Shown: one piece after another, positions 53,519 to 63,400 of the stretch | Layout of the letters: the number at the start of each line of letters is the position of its first letter | Numbering within the stretch: the stretch's first letter is position 1 | Assembly (NCBI RefSeq): GCF_019145235.1 | Contig: NZ_JAHSTV010000004.1 | Coordinates: forward strand, 186,001 to 250,000 | Reading direction: 5' to 3' | Source: Pseudomonas farris | GTDB lineage: Bacteria; Pseudomonadota; Gammaproteobacteria; Pseudomonadales; Pseudomonadaceae | Length of the DNA stretch: 64,000 bases | The notes under the pieces: model-generated | What the model saw: the letters and a program-made list of their open reading frames with translations, nothing else | Databases searched by the model: none | Told to the model about the DNA's origin: nothing | Translations under genes and position numbers: made by a program

Positions 53519-54631
53519 ATGGCAACTGTTACCGATACACTGACGCTGTTTCTCGCAGGCGATGTCATGACCGCCCGCGGCATCGACTCAGTACTGCCGC
53601 ATCCTGGCGATCCGCGGCTTTACGAAGACTACGTCAAGAATGCCGGCGTTTACGTCCGGCTGGCGGAAAGACTCAATGGCCCGATTCCCCTCCCCGTCGA
53701 TTTCACCTATGTCTGGGGCGCTGCGCTGGATGAGTTTGAACTTCGCCAGCCACACGCACGCATCATCAATCTGGAAACGGCGGTGTCCCGCCGTGGACGA
53801 CCAGAGCCAAAGGGCATCAATTACCGCATGACCCCGGAGAACTTCCCGGCCATCAGCGCAGCCGGCATCGACTGTTGCGTGCTGGCCAACAACCATGTGC
53901 TGGACTGGGGAGCAGCCGGCCTGGCCGATACGCTGGACACCTTGTCGAGCAACGGCATGTGCAGCGCCGGTGCCGGCCACAACCGACAATCTGCCGAAGC
54001 ACCCGCCGTGCTGCCACAGCCTGGCGGGCGGCGCTTGCTGGTGTTTGGCCTCGGCGCGCCCGACAGCGGCATTCCGTCGGACTGGGCCGCCACGGATAGG
54101 CGCGCGGGCGTGGCGCGGCTGGAAGATCTGACGATGCAAAGCCTGCGTCCTGTGGCCAAACGGATTCTCGAGAGCAAAAAACCGGGGGATCTGGTGGTCG
54201 CCTCCATTCATTGGGGCGGCAACTGGGGGTTCGATATCCCGCGCGAACAAGTCCGGTTCGCCCATGCCTTGATCGACGAGGCTGGAGTTGACCTGGTGCA
54301 CGGACATTCCTCGCACCACATCAAGGGCATCGAGGTGTACCGCGAACGCCTGATTCTTTATGGCTGCGGTGATCTGCTGAACGATTATGAAGGCATCGAG
54401 GGCCACACAGATTTTCGCGGCGACCTGGGGCTTCTGTACTTTGCCTCGCTGGAACCGAGCGGGCATTTGCAGTCGCTGGACCTGATACCCACCCGCCTCT
54501 GTCGCTTTCGCCTCTCTCGCGCCGAAGGGGATGACCGTCAATGGCTGCACGACACCCTTTCTCGCGAGTGCGCACGCTTGGGCAGCAGCATCCATCCGGG
54601 CGCGAAAAATGCCTTCGTGTTGCGTTGGTAG
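53519..54631 (+). CDS. CapA-family metallophosphatase-like protein
   Basis: The 370-aa product has the CapA (poly-gamma-glutamate synthesis) fold. Visible motifs are LTLFLAGDVMTARGID at the N-terminus, IINLETAVS, VLANNHVLDWG, ASIHWGGNWGFDIP and GHSSHHIKGIEVY, the metal-ligand set of the metallophosphoesterase-like CapA group. It has no signal peptide, unlike CapA of Bacillus, so it probably acts in the cytoplasm. Its substrate is unknown. GGAGGG lies nine bases before the ATG. It is followed after 86 bases by a secreted dipeptidase on the same strand. Confidence 0.85.
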   Translation: MATVTDTLTLFLAGDVMTARGIDSVLPHPGDPRLYEDYVKNAGVYVRLAERLNGPIPLPVDFTYVWGAALDEFELRQPHARIINLETAVSRRGRPEPKGINYRMTPENFPAISAAGIDCCVLANNHVLDWGAAGLADTLDTLSSNGMCSAGAGHNRQSAEAPAVLPQPGGRRLLVFGLGAPDSGIPSDWAATDRRAGVARLEDLTMQSLRPVAKRILESKKPGDLVVASIHWGGNWGFDIPREQVRFAHALIDEAGVDLVHGHSSHHIKGIEVYRERLILYGCGDLLNDYEGIEGHTDFRGDLGLLYFASLEPSGHLQSLDLIPTRLCRFRLSRAEGDDRQWLHDTLSRECARLGSSIHPGAKNAFVLRW

Positions 54632-54717
54632 GTGCCTCTGGGCATGTTAATTTGGAAACATTTCTGACTAATCGACCAGAAATTTCTCACAAACCGCCTG
54701 CAAAGGAATGCCCAACA

Positions 54718-56457
54718 ATGGATTTATCACTCAAGCACCTGGCCGCGACAACCCTGATGCTGGCCAGCCTTTCGTCGTTCACCACGTCAGCGCACGCCAA
54801 CATCACCCCGCAACAGAGCGCCACCATCCTCAAGACTTTCAGTGACGCATCGGTAACCGATTTCCGGCAGTTCCTGAGTCGCCTGGCCAAGAGCGACCTT
54901 GCCAAAACCAACGACCTCGGCCCGGCAATCAGTGCCTTCCAGAGCAACAAGACCCTTACCCCTGAACAGCAGAACGAGATCCATCGCCTGCTTGGCCTCT
55001 ATGCACGGGTGAAATACGGCAGTGCTGCCACTGAGACCCTGCGCGAACTGGTGGCAATCCCGACCTTCCGCGTGGACGGCGTTGCTCAGCACGACAATCC
55101 CGAATTCATCAAGATCGCCGACAAGCTCAAGGGCCTTGCCCAGGCCTTCAACCTGAACTTTCGCAACATCGACAACCGGGTCTATGAAATCTCCCTCGCA
55201 GGCAACGGCGACGAAGTCGTAGGCATTCACGCGCATGCCGATGTGGTGCCCGTGACACCAGAGAACTGGGTCCTGAAGGACGGCACCCGACTCGATCCGT
55301 TCAAGGTCACCCTGGTCGGCGACCGCATGTATGGCCGGGGCACCGAGGATGACAAGAACGGCATTGTGGTGGCGCTCTACGCCATGAAGATCATCAAGGA
55401 AGAGAAGCTGCCGCTAGCCAGGAATTTCAAGCTGCTGGTAGACACCACTGAAGAAACCACGGGCGACGCCATCCCCTATTACTTCGAACACAACCCGACA
55501 CCCAACTACAACCTGGCGCTGGATGGCGGCTACCCGGTGGTGATTGCCGAGAAAGGCTACGGCACTGTCATGGCGAACTTTGCCCGGCGTAAGGCAGAGG
55601 GCAAAGGCGCCGAAATCACTGCAATGACCGGCGGCCTGGCAACCAACCAGATCCCATCGACTTCAGTCGCCACCCTGGTGACTGACAAGCCCGCTGAATT
55701 GGCCGCCAGCCTGCAGAAGGCAGGTAGCGATTATGCCAAGCGCAATGGTGGCAACTTCGAGGTGATCGCCAAGGTCGTCGGCAAGGACGTCTTGCTGACG
55801 GTCACCGGCGTATCCGCCCACTCCTCCGAGCCCGAGTCAGGCGTCAACCCGGTGGCAAGGATGCTGGACTTCATCAACAGCCTCGACGGCAAGGTCGCGC
55901 TCAAGCACAACCACATTACCGACGCCGCCCGTTACGCCGCTGACAACTGGGGGCTGGACTACCTGGGTGGCAAATTGGGGGTCGGTTTTTCCGATGCCTT
56001 CATGGGACCGCTGACCACCTCCCTGACCTATGTCGGGATGGATGAAAAAGCCTTCAAGCTCGCCGTCAATCTGCGCGTACCGAAGGGCAAATCCCCAGAA
56101 GTGCTCAAGACCGAAATCGCCGAAAAACTTGGCGCCTGGAGCAAGAAGACCCACATTGAGCCGGCCTTCGACTACTCGATCGCCGAGCCAATGCACCGCA
56201 ACCCTGAGGGTGAATGGGTCAAGGCTCTGCTAGCCGTGGCCAGCGAAAACCTCGGCATGGAACACAAGTTCGGCACCTCTGCCGGCGCCACTTCGGTTCA
56301 TGAGCTACCCAATGGCGTGCAGTTCGGCCTGGCCAGGCCCGAGGTCAAATACACCGGCCACAACGACAACGAGTTCAAGACCGTCGACCAGTTCCTGCTG
56401 GACCTGCAGATCGTGACCGAAATGTTCGGGCGCATAGGGCAGTTGCCGAAACTCTGA
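54718..56457 (+). CDS. Exported M20-family dipeptidase
   Basis: A 579-aa metallopeptidase with a signal peptide (LMLASLSSFTTSAHA). The M20 metal site HAHADVV is followed by YGRGTEDDKNG and TTEETTGDA (catalytic and metal-binding Glu); a later SAHSSEP lies in the dimerisation/lid domain. It resembles the PepV/Sapep group, which removes residues from dipeptides or short peptides. Export suggests action in the periplasm. AAAGGA lies about eight bases before the ATG at 54718; an open frame from 54541 overlaps capA and is rejected. Confidence 0.88.
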   Translation: MDLSLKHLAATTLMLASLSSFTTSAHANITPQQSATILKTFSDASVTDFRQFLSRLAKSDLAKTNDLGPAISAFQSNKTLTPEQQNEIHRLLGLYARVKYGSAATETLRELVAIPTFRVDGVAQHDNPEFIKIADKLKGLAQAFNLNFRNIDNRVYEISLAGNGDEVVGIHAHADVVPVTPENWVLKDGTRLDPFKVTLVGDRMYGRGTEDDKNGIVVALYAMKIIKEEKLPLARNFKLLVDTTEETTGDAIPYYFEHNPTPNYNLALDGGYPVVIAEKGYGTVMANFARRKAEGKGAEITAMTGGLATNQIPSTSVATLVTDKPAELAASLQKAGSDYAKRNGGNFEVIAKVVGKDVLLTVTGVSAHSSEPESGVNPVARMLDFINSLDGKVALKHNHITDAARYAADNWGLDYLGGKLGVGFSDAFMGPLTTSLTYVGMDEKAFKLAVNLRVPKGKSPEVLKTEIAEKLGAWSKKTHIEPAFDYSIAEPMHRNPEGEWVKALLAVASENLGMEHKFGTSAGATSVHELPNGVQFGLARPEVKYTGHNDNEFKTVDQFLLDLQIVTEMFGRIGQLPKL

Positions 56458-56468
56458 TCTCCCCCTTT

Positions 56469-56493
56469 CGGACCCGCTATTCTGGCGGGTCCG
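56469..56493 (+). terminator. Stem-loop after the dipeptidase gene (probable terminator)
   Basis: Nine-base perfect arms CGGACCCGC/GCGGGTCCG enclose a seven-base loop, 12 bases after the stop, followed only by the pyrimidine-rich CTTCT. This is a likely but imperfect terminator. Confidence 0.6.
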
Positions 56494-56531
56494 CTTCTAT
56501 GCGAACGTCAACTCACTCGTTATCAGGATCT

Positions 56532-57353
56532 ATGATGCCGCTGAGCTTTCATAAAATGCACGCCAATGGCGATGACTTCGTTGTTGTGGACTTGCGAAAC
56601 TCGGCCAATCCAATGACAAGCACCTTGGCTCGGCGATTGGGTGATCGAAACCGAGGAGTCGGATTCAATCAACTCGCCGTAGTGCTCGATTGCGATGATG
56701 CCGTTGCGCGCTTGATGTTCTGGAATGCAGATGGCTCCACGCTGGATGTGTGTGGCAGCGCAACGCGCGGTGCCGCGGATATGCTGATGCGCGAATCAAA
56801 TATGACTTCGATAGCGCTGCGAACCAATCGTGGCCTACTCACGTGTGAACGAACCTCAACCGGTGCGATTTCCGTCAACATGGGGGAACCGCTTTTCGGC
56901 TGGTCGGATATTCCCCTGGCCCTGGAACTGGATACTGCTGTTTTACCACTGGCGGGTGACCCAGCAGCTACCAGCATGGGCAATCCGCACTGCACCTATT
57001 TTGTCGATGATCTGAACGCCGTTGATATAGCGACCATCGGACCGATCATTGAAACCAACCCTCTATTCCCCCTCAAGACGAACGTGCATTTCGTCCAGAT
57101 CATTAACCGAAAGCACATTCGATTGCGCATTTGGGAGCGCGGGGGTGGTATTGCGCTCGGTTCCGGTTCCTGCTCGTGTGGCGCCGCTGTTAACGGAATT
57201 CGTCGTGGTTTGTTAGACCCTCGCGTTGAGGTTGAATGTGATGGCGGAACCGTAACGGTTCAATGGGATGGCGTGGGACCTGTCTTTCTCATCGGGCCGG
57301 TAGAGACAACGTTTTCGGGAACTGTTCACGACAGCCTCTCCTTCAGCCTATGA
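56532..57353 (+). CDS. Divergent diaminopimelate epimerase paralogue (DapF-like)
   Basis: A 273-aa DapF-fold protein. It keeps the N-terminal MHANGDDFVVVDLR, the first catalytic cysteine in WNADGSTLDVCGSATRGA, the MGNPHCTYFVDD segment and the second cysteine region LGSGSCSCGAAV. Several positions differ from housekeeping DapF, such as HANGDD for HGLGND. DapF converts LL- to meso-diaminopimelate; a paralogue may act on another amino acid. Base composition is noticeably lower in G+C than neighbours, hinting at transfer. ATG codons at 56532 and 56535 are equally possible; the frame to 56499 is open. Confidence 0.78.
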   Translation: MMPLSFHKMHANGDDFVVVDLRNSANPMTSTLARRLGDRNRGVGFNQLAVVLDCDDAVARLMFWNADGSTLDVCGSATRGAADMLMRESNMTSIALRTNRGLLTCERTSTGAISVNMGEPLFGWSDIPLALELDTAVLPLAGDPAATSMGNPHCTYFVDDLNAVDIATIGPIIETNPLFPLKTNVHFVQIINRKHIRLRIWERGGGIALGSGSCSCGAAVNGIRRGLLDPRVEVECDGGTVTVQWDGVGPVFLIGPVETTFSGTVHDSLSFSL

Positions 57354-57447
57354 ACCGGCGGCTATCGCCTAACTGACCTATTCTGAATCGACCGACAAAA
57401 GATCACCCTTTTGAGGTACCTGAACTCGTTACAGCAATGGAGGCTGG

Positions 57448-59415
57448 ATGATGAAGGAGCAATCGATTGAGTTTCGCGCTGGAGAGGCGCCTACGCCGCA
57501 CTCTGCGCCCCTCGCCATGACCCGTTCCACCCCTTCTCCCACGCTCAATAGCCGCATCGAGCTTTATACCCAGGAGGCAATGGTCAACTGGCTAGGCCCG
57601 CTGCAGCTAATGCGCACGGGCTTACAAACGGCTGTCGCCACCACGATGGGTGCCTTCGCGGACCCACGTGAGGTGCTGGCCATGCTCAACCCTCGGGACT
57701 CTAACCCGCCTATCCAGGTGGTTGCCGACGGTGACGTGTGGATCGACTATCTGGCCGATACCGGCGATGGCTGGGACTCCACCTACTCGATGGCGCTGTG
57801 CGTCAGCCATGCTGTCGAGTTGCCGGAACACCAGCTCTCGTTGCCGCGCGGCGACGTGCTGCTGCTCGGCGGCGATCAGGTCTATCCCACACCGGCCCGC
57901 AACGGCTATCGCACCCGTTTCCTGGACCCCTTCCGCGCCGCATTTCCCGCGCCGGTACCCAAGGAGCGCCCTAATGACCAGGACCAGCCCGTGCGGCAGC
58001 CGGGTGCACCGTGGATATTGGCGACGCCCGGCAACCACGATTGGTATGACGGTCTGCGCGGTTTCTCCCAACTGTTTTGCGAGCAGAAGCCCATCGGCGC
58101 TTGGGAAACCCGCCAGCGCACCGGTTACTACGTGCTGCAGTTGCCCAATGGCTGGTGGATCTGGGGCCTGGATCTGCAGTTTGAATCCATGATCGACCGA
58201 CAGCAGAAGCAATACTTCGAGCAGATGCACGCCAAATTGCAGCCAGGCGATCGCGTGATCCTCTGCACGCCCGAGCCGAGTTGGGTGGACGAAGCCGAAC
58301 GGCTAGCACGCGAGGAGAGCAAGGCCTTGCCCTCGATCGAAACCCAGACGCCGCGCTTTCGCAGCCTGCGCGAGATCGAGGAACTCCTGGGTGACCACCT
58401 CGCGGTAGTCTTGGCCGGAGACTCGCACCACTACGCGCGCTACCAGCCAAAAGCTGGCACCCAGGCGCCGCAGCGCATCACCTGCGGAGGCGGTGGCGCC
58501 TTCTTGAATGCCACACATCAGCTTCCCGATCCGCCCAAGCCGATCAACGTTGGCGGCACCCGGCAGCACTACGAACTGGCGGCGGTCTACCCGGACAAAC
58601 AGACCTCCAAGCAACTGCGTAATCGGGCATGGCGGCTACCTACCCGCAATCGCTCGTTCTGCGGCATGCTGGCCATTTTGTACCTGCTGTTCGACTGGAT
58701 GGTACAAAGCGCCAGCACGGTGCCCCACCCGGCACGAGGCAACCGCAGCCTGATGGACGTGTTGTCTGACCTCCAAGCGTCTATTCCCAACATCAGCGAA
58801 GTTTGGCGACACCTGCTCTTGGTCCTGTCACACAGTCCTTCGTCGGTGATGTTCGCCGTGATCATTGTGCTGGGTTGCGCAGTGTTCTCAGCCGCCGGGG
58901 TCAAGCGCACCCGAAAGCTCGCCTATGCCATTGGAGCGGCTCACGGGGCACTTCATCTGGGACTGGCAATCGGACTGCTGTGGCTGATGGGCCGTGTCAA
59001 CATCCACTACTTGCAGCTCGAGGTAGAAAACCTGCACCAGGTTTTGTTGTTCCTGGCGGAGACGCTGGTGCTCGGCGGCAGTTTGGGAGGCCTGTTGTTC
59101 GGCGCATGGATGGTGATGGGCAACACTTTTTGGGGGCTACATAGCGAGGCGGTTTTTTCCTCGCAGTGCATCGCCGACCACAAATGCTTCCTGCGCATGC
59201 ACTTCAAAGGCGACCAACTCACCCTTTACCCGCTCAAATTGGAGAAGGTCTGCCGGCGCTGGTCCGTGGCATCAGGAGTCGCCAAACTGGCGAAGGTGCA
59301 GCGCACCTGGAGATTGCGGGCAACGCCTGAAAGCACTGGCCCGCGCTTCGTGCCAGCCTCGGGTGCGCTCGAACCGCAGTTAATCGAGCCGCCCATCGAG
59401 ATTCTGTGTAAGTAA
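57448..59415 (+). CDS. Membrane-anchored metallophosphoesterase
   Basis: The 655-aa protein has an N-terminal calcineurin-like phosphoesterase domain (about residues 80-370). Its motifs are VLLLGGDQVYPTP, ATPGNHDWYDG (GNHD), LCTPEPSW and VVLAGDSHHYARY (GDxHHY). Four or more transmembrane helices follow in about 410-560 (for example MLAILYLLFDWMV, SVMFAVIIVLGCAVFS and VLLFLAETLVLGGSLGGLLFGAWMV), and the C-terminal part is cytoplasmic or periplasmic. Members are common but poorly studied; substrate unknown. GGAGG lies before the ATGATG start. A REP hairpin follows. Confidence 0.82.
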   Translation: MMKEQSIEFRAGEAPTPHSAPLAMTRSTPSPTLNSRIELYTQEAMVNWLGPLQLMRTGLQTAVATTMGAFADPREVLAMLNPRDSNPPIQVVADGDVWIDYLADTGDGWDSTYSMALCVSHAVELPEHQLSLPRGDVLLLGGDQVYPTPARNGYRTRFLDPFRAAFPAPVPKERPNDQDQPVRQPGAPWILATPGNHDWYDGLRGFSQLFCEQKPIGAWETRQRTGYYVLQLPNGWWIWGLDLQFESMIDRQQKQYFEQMHAKLQPGDRVILCTPEPSWVDEAERLAREESKALPSIETQTPRFRSLREIEELLGDHLAVVLAGDSHHYARYQPKAGTQAPQRITCGGGGAFLNATHQLPDPPKPINVGGTRQHYELAAVYPDKQTSKQLRNRAWRLPTRNRSFCGMLAILYLLFDWMVQSASTVPHPARGNRSLMDVLSDLQASIPNISEVWRHLLLVLSHSPSSVMFAVIIVLGCAVFSAAGVKRTRKLAYAIGAAHGALHLGLAIGLLWLMGRVNIHYLQLEVENLHQVLLFLAETLVLGGSLGGLLFGAWMVMGNTFWGLHSEAVFSSQCIADHKCFLRMHFKGDQLTLYPLKLEKVCRRWSVASGVAKLAKVQRTWRLRATPESTGPRFVPASGALEPQLIEPPIEILCK

Positions 59416-59425
59416 ACCGCTTTTC

Positions 59426-59475
59426 GTAGGAGCCAGCGGTGCGGTAAGGCGGATCGCCGCACCGCTGGCTCCTAC
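59426..59475. repeat. REP-type palindrome
   Basis: Perfect 19-base arms (GTAGGAGCCAGCGGTGCGG and its complement) flank a 12-base loop. The GTAGGAGC...GCTCCTAC ends are those of Pseudomonas repetitive extragenic palindromes. It lies between two converging genes and may also act as a transcript end. Confidence 0.85.
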
Positions 59476-59495
59476 AGGTCCGATTTGCTGAGTTA

Positions 59496-59858
59496 TTACT
59501 TGGGTGGAACGAAGTTATCCAGCATTCGATTCACCGCCAGTTCCGCCAGCATGATGACCTGCTGAAGCGCCAGCAGGGTATTGCGGTGGGTGCCCTCCAC
59601 CAATGCAGCAATGTCGCTGGCCATGACACTGGCCGACGCCAGGTTCTCGCATGTTTGAACCAGCAAGGCTTCATGGTCGACATCCGGCGCAACCATGTAC
59701 ATGGTGCTGGGTTTGCGTGGGGTGTTGTTCATGATCGCTGCCGGGTTGAGGTAAAAATTGAGGGCGCGCTCGGCGGCTTCGTTGAGCTTTTTTGAATCGA
59801 GGGATTCGTACGGGGATGCCGGATCGGTGTCCGGTGGGTTGGGTGTAACTTTGAACAT
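59496..59858 (-). CDS. DUF6124-family small protein
   Basis: A 120-aa soluble protein beginning MFKVTPNPPDTDPASPYESLDS with LNEAAERALNFYLNP, then helical segments (ALLVQTCENLASASVMASDIAALVEGTHRNTLLALQQVIMLAEL). This is the pattern of DUF6124 proteins, which occur in many copies in Pseudomonas. Function unknown. CAGGAG lies nine bases before the ATG. The long upstream region carries several hairpins that may be a conserved leader. Confidence 0.75.
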   Translation of the reverse strand: MFKVTPNPPDTDPASPYESLDSKKLNEAAERALNFYLNPAAIMNNTPRKPSTMYMVAPDVDHEALLVQTCENLASASVMASDIAALVEGTHRNTLLALQQVIMLAELAVNRMLDNFVPPK

Positions 59859-60466
59859 AAATCAAACTCCTGATACGAGTTTATTAAAAAGAGCCATCAC
59901 GCTCGCTACCAAACGAAGGTGGTGGCCATACGCGGGTTGGTAGACCGGTCGTATCAGTTCCCGGCGCCCTCGAAAGGGCCCCGCGCATGACCACCATAAT
60001 AGGTGACGCGATGCGCCGTGATACGAAACCGGGCTACCAAACCCGATCACTGATTTCAGTGACAGGGAAACGATAGAGCCCGGGCCATCGGCGCACAAGC
60101 CGGCGGATTCTGTCTTAACCGTAGGTAACGGCGCAAGGTCTTGTAGCCCTTCGGGAAGTAACACGGAGTGTCTTTAAACACGCATCATTAAACGCGAGAA
60201 GACCACTCCGCCAGGGACAGTTACAGAGCTATACGTGCCTGTTCGTTGACCGCTTATTCGTTGGGATTTATCTCAGGCCTGAACAATTTAAAAACGGAAT
60301 ATGACACTCCCTCCTTCGCGCCGTTCCATCTCCTCCTCCCAAGTAGTCTGAAACTCCCACCCCGCTTGGGAGTATCGGTCGATGCGCAATCCCCGGCGTT
60401 TATCCATAGTTGCGACCAAAGGTCAACGGTCAGGCCTAGATGACCGCAACTGCCCAGGAAAAAGTC
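59859..60466. promoter_or_regulatory. Gene-free 608-bp region with several hairpins between DUF6124 gene and giant adhesin
   Basis: No convincing gene is seen; short open frames lack ribosome sites or family features. The region contains a GCCCT-CGAA-AGGGC tetraloop hairpin at 59966-59979 and a perfect palindrome TCACTGA-TT-TCAGTGA at 60047-60062. The half next to the DUF6124 gene looks like a structured leader of that gene. The other half must hold the promoter of the adhesin gene, but no -35/-10 pair could be fixed with confidence. Confidence 0.5.
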
Positions 60467-63400
60467 ATGACTATTGAGCAAAATTCATCGATTACGGCCA
60501 GCGCTATGAGCGTCGTGGCGAGCGGCGCGAACGTTTCGCTGGACGAAACGGCCGGATTGCAGAATGCCACCGCCACTCCAACCCCTGCGGGAGACGCTGA
60601 CGACAACGACATTCTGGTGACCTCCCTGCCCTCGACCTTCGCTACCCGTTTGACCGCACTGGGGGCAGGTACCGCAACGGGTGCAGCGTTGAGTGGTTAT
60701 ACCGGTGCCGTGGGCAACACAGGCAGTAATGCGTTCACCGTCACCGCTGACCCCGGCGCCAGCATTACCAATATCAGCTTCGTCGACAGCGCTGGCGCAC
60801 CGCTCAATGGCGTGGACAGCGGACTGGATACCCTCAACGGCACCAGCATCTTGCTCTATACGGATGCGAACAACGACAACATCGTTCTGGGCCGGGCCGG
60901 TGGCTCGACCGGCGCGATCGTGTTCGCGGCCTATATCGAAGAAACCGGATCACCGGTCTCCGGCGGCAAGATCTGGACCGTGGAGTACCAACCGCTCAAG
61001 CATCCAGTGACTACGAACGCCGATGATTCGCTCAATCTGCTGAATAAGGTATACATCGGAGCCAGTCAGGACCTGGAATTCAGTCTGGCCGGTGTGCCCT
61101 CCGGTGCGAACCTCTTCCTGATGTTCACGAAGGCGAACCCGACAGTTGTCGACGTCGGTGGTGTTATGCGGATCACGGATCCCACCATCATCGCCACCGG
61201 CAAGGACCCCGCAGACCAGTCAAGCGGCGCCAATATAAACACTGGCGACACGATCATTACCAGCCAGGCGGCTAACCCGACCACCTTCGGCACCAACAAC
61301 CAGATGATTACGGAACAGGACGGCATCCGCTTTTCGTTCGTCACGGGTGCCAGGCAGGATGTGACCATTCCCAACCTGAGTCCGACCGAAGCAGATGTTG
61401 AGTCCAACATCGACTTTACCAGCGTCTTCAACGCGAAGATGGCCAGCTTCGACGTCGTGCAGTTGCAAAGCGGCAAGAGTGCCGTCGTAAAAATCAGCGC
61501 ATTCAGTACCATTGCTGAACCCGGCGAGAACTTCATCAACGGCTATGTGGGTGATACGTCAGTTGCCATCACCAATGTTCGCGTCTTCAACAGCGCCGGG
61601 GTGGTGATCGAGAATTCAAACGGATCGGTGAATGATCCGGCCATTGGCATTACCTTTTCTGGTGGGGTTGCAACCATCACCGGCGTTTTGGCCGGCTACC
61701 AGATTGAATACACCACGACGTCGGATCACAACCGCGTGCTCGTCGAGAACGGAGCGGCCCTCGACGCCAGGGGCAATAACCACGCCGATTTTGATATCGG
61801 TGGTTTCACGCTGGTCCAAGCCTCTGTTTCGACAACCGAAATCGGCTCCAAGATGATCTTCGACGACGACGGGCCAAGCGCAGACGTGGCCGATGGCGCC
61901 GGCGCGGTGACGATCGACGAGACGGCCGGCAACCAGGATAACGACAGCGACTTGGCGGCGGTTCTGGCGCTGTTCGACACGGAAGTGACGAACAAGGGCA
62001 CGGACTTGAATCCAGCGGAGTTCGCGATCAGCACCACACCTTTGGCCACCACGACGCTCAGCAGCTTTGGCCAGGACGCGGCGGGTGCGACGAAAGTGCT
62101 GTCGCTGGCGATTGTGGGCGGTGACGGCACCGACTCGCTGCTCGATACCACTGATGGCAAGAACATCATTCTGTTCAAGGAAGGCGATCTGATTGTCGGC
62201 CGCTATGACGTGGCCAATGGCACGGTCACGGCCGACGATCCAGCGGCGTTCGCGATTGCGCTGCAGCAAGACGGCAACGTGGCGGTCGCGCAGTATGTCT
62301 CGCTCAAGCACCCCACCGCCGGCAGCTCGGCGGCGGCCTATGACGACCGGATCGATCTGGCGGGCCTGATCAACGCGGTGGTGACAGTGACCGACGGCGA
62401 CGGCGACACCAGCACCGACAGTGTGGGCATCGGCGACGACATCAACTTTGACGACGACGGGCCGAGCGCGGATGTGGCCGATGGCGGCGGCGCGGTGACG
62501 ATCGACGAGACGGCCGGCAACCAGGATAACGACAGCGACGCGGCGGCGGTTCTGGCACTGTTCGACACGGAAGTGGTGAACAAGGGCACGGACTTGAATC
62601 CAACGGAGTACGCGATCAGTACCACGTCGTTGGTCTCCACGGCGCTCAGCAGCTTTGGCCAGGACCAGGAGGGTGCAACGAAAGTGCTGTCGCTGGCGAT
62701 TGTCGGCGGCGACGGCACCGACTCGCTGCTCGACACCACCGATGGCAAGGACATCAAACTGTTCAAGGAAGGCGATCTGATTGTCGGCCGGTATGACGTG
62801 GCCAATGGCACGGTCACGGTTGACGATCCGGCGGCGTTCGCGATTGCGCTGCAGCAGGATGGCAATGTGGCGGTGGCGCAATATGTCTCGCTCAAGCACC
62901 CCACCGCCGGCAGCTCGGCGGCAGCCTACGACGACCGCGTTGATCTGGCGGGCCTGATCAACGCGGTGGTGACGGTGACCGACGGCGACGGCGACACCAG
63001 CACCGACAGCGTCGGCATCGGCGACGACATCAACTTCGACGACGACGGACCGGGGGTGTCAGCCAACAGCACGGTGCTGCTCGACGACGATGCGCTCTCG
63101 GGTGGCAATCCTGGCGGCACGGACGACGATGTAGACTCGGCTAACCTAAGCGGCACTCTGGGCCACGACTTTGGGCAGGACGGGGCCGGCACGGTGGCCT
63201 ATCTGACCAGCGGAGCGCCCACAGGCTTCACCTATGTGGCCGACGGCGCCAATCTGTTGGTCAAACAGGGCACGACCACGGTGCTGACGCTGACGATGGT
63301 CGCAACAACGGGCGCCTACACGGTGACGCAAAACAACCCGATCCTCCATGCGGCAGGCCTGACCGAGAACAACCAGGCGTTCACCATCAACTACCGGGTG

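Noticed and set aside
59862..60164. 100-residue open frame on the - strand upstream of the DUF6124 gene
   Set aside because: It lacks a ribosome site and domain features and coincides with the hairpin-rich leader; read as non-coding.
61616..62899. 427-residue repetitive open frame on the - strand
   Set aside because: It mirrors the tandem repeats of the giant adhesin gene on the opposite strand; its repeats are a by-product of those in the adhesin.
61859..63034. Tandem repeats considered as a CRISPR-like or transposon-related array
   Set aside because: Units are 588 bp, in frame and coding; there are no short repeats with unique spacers.
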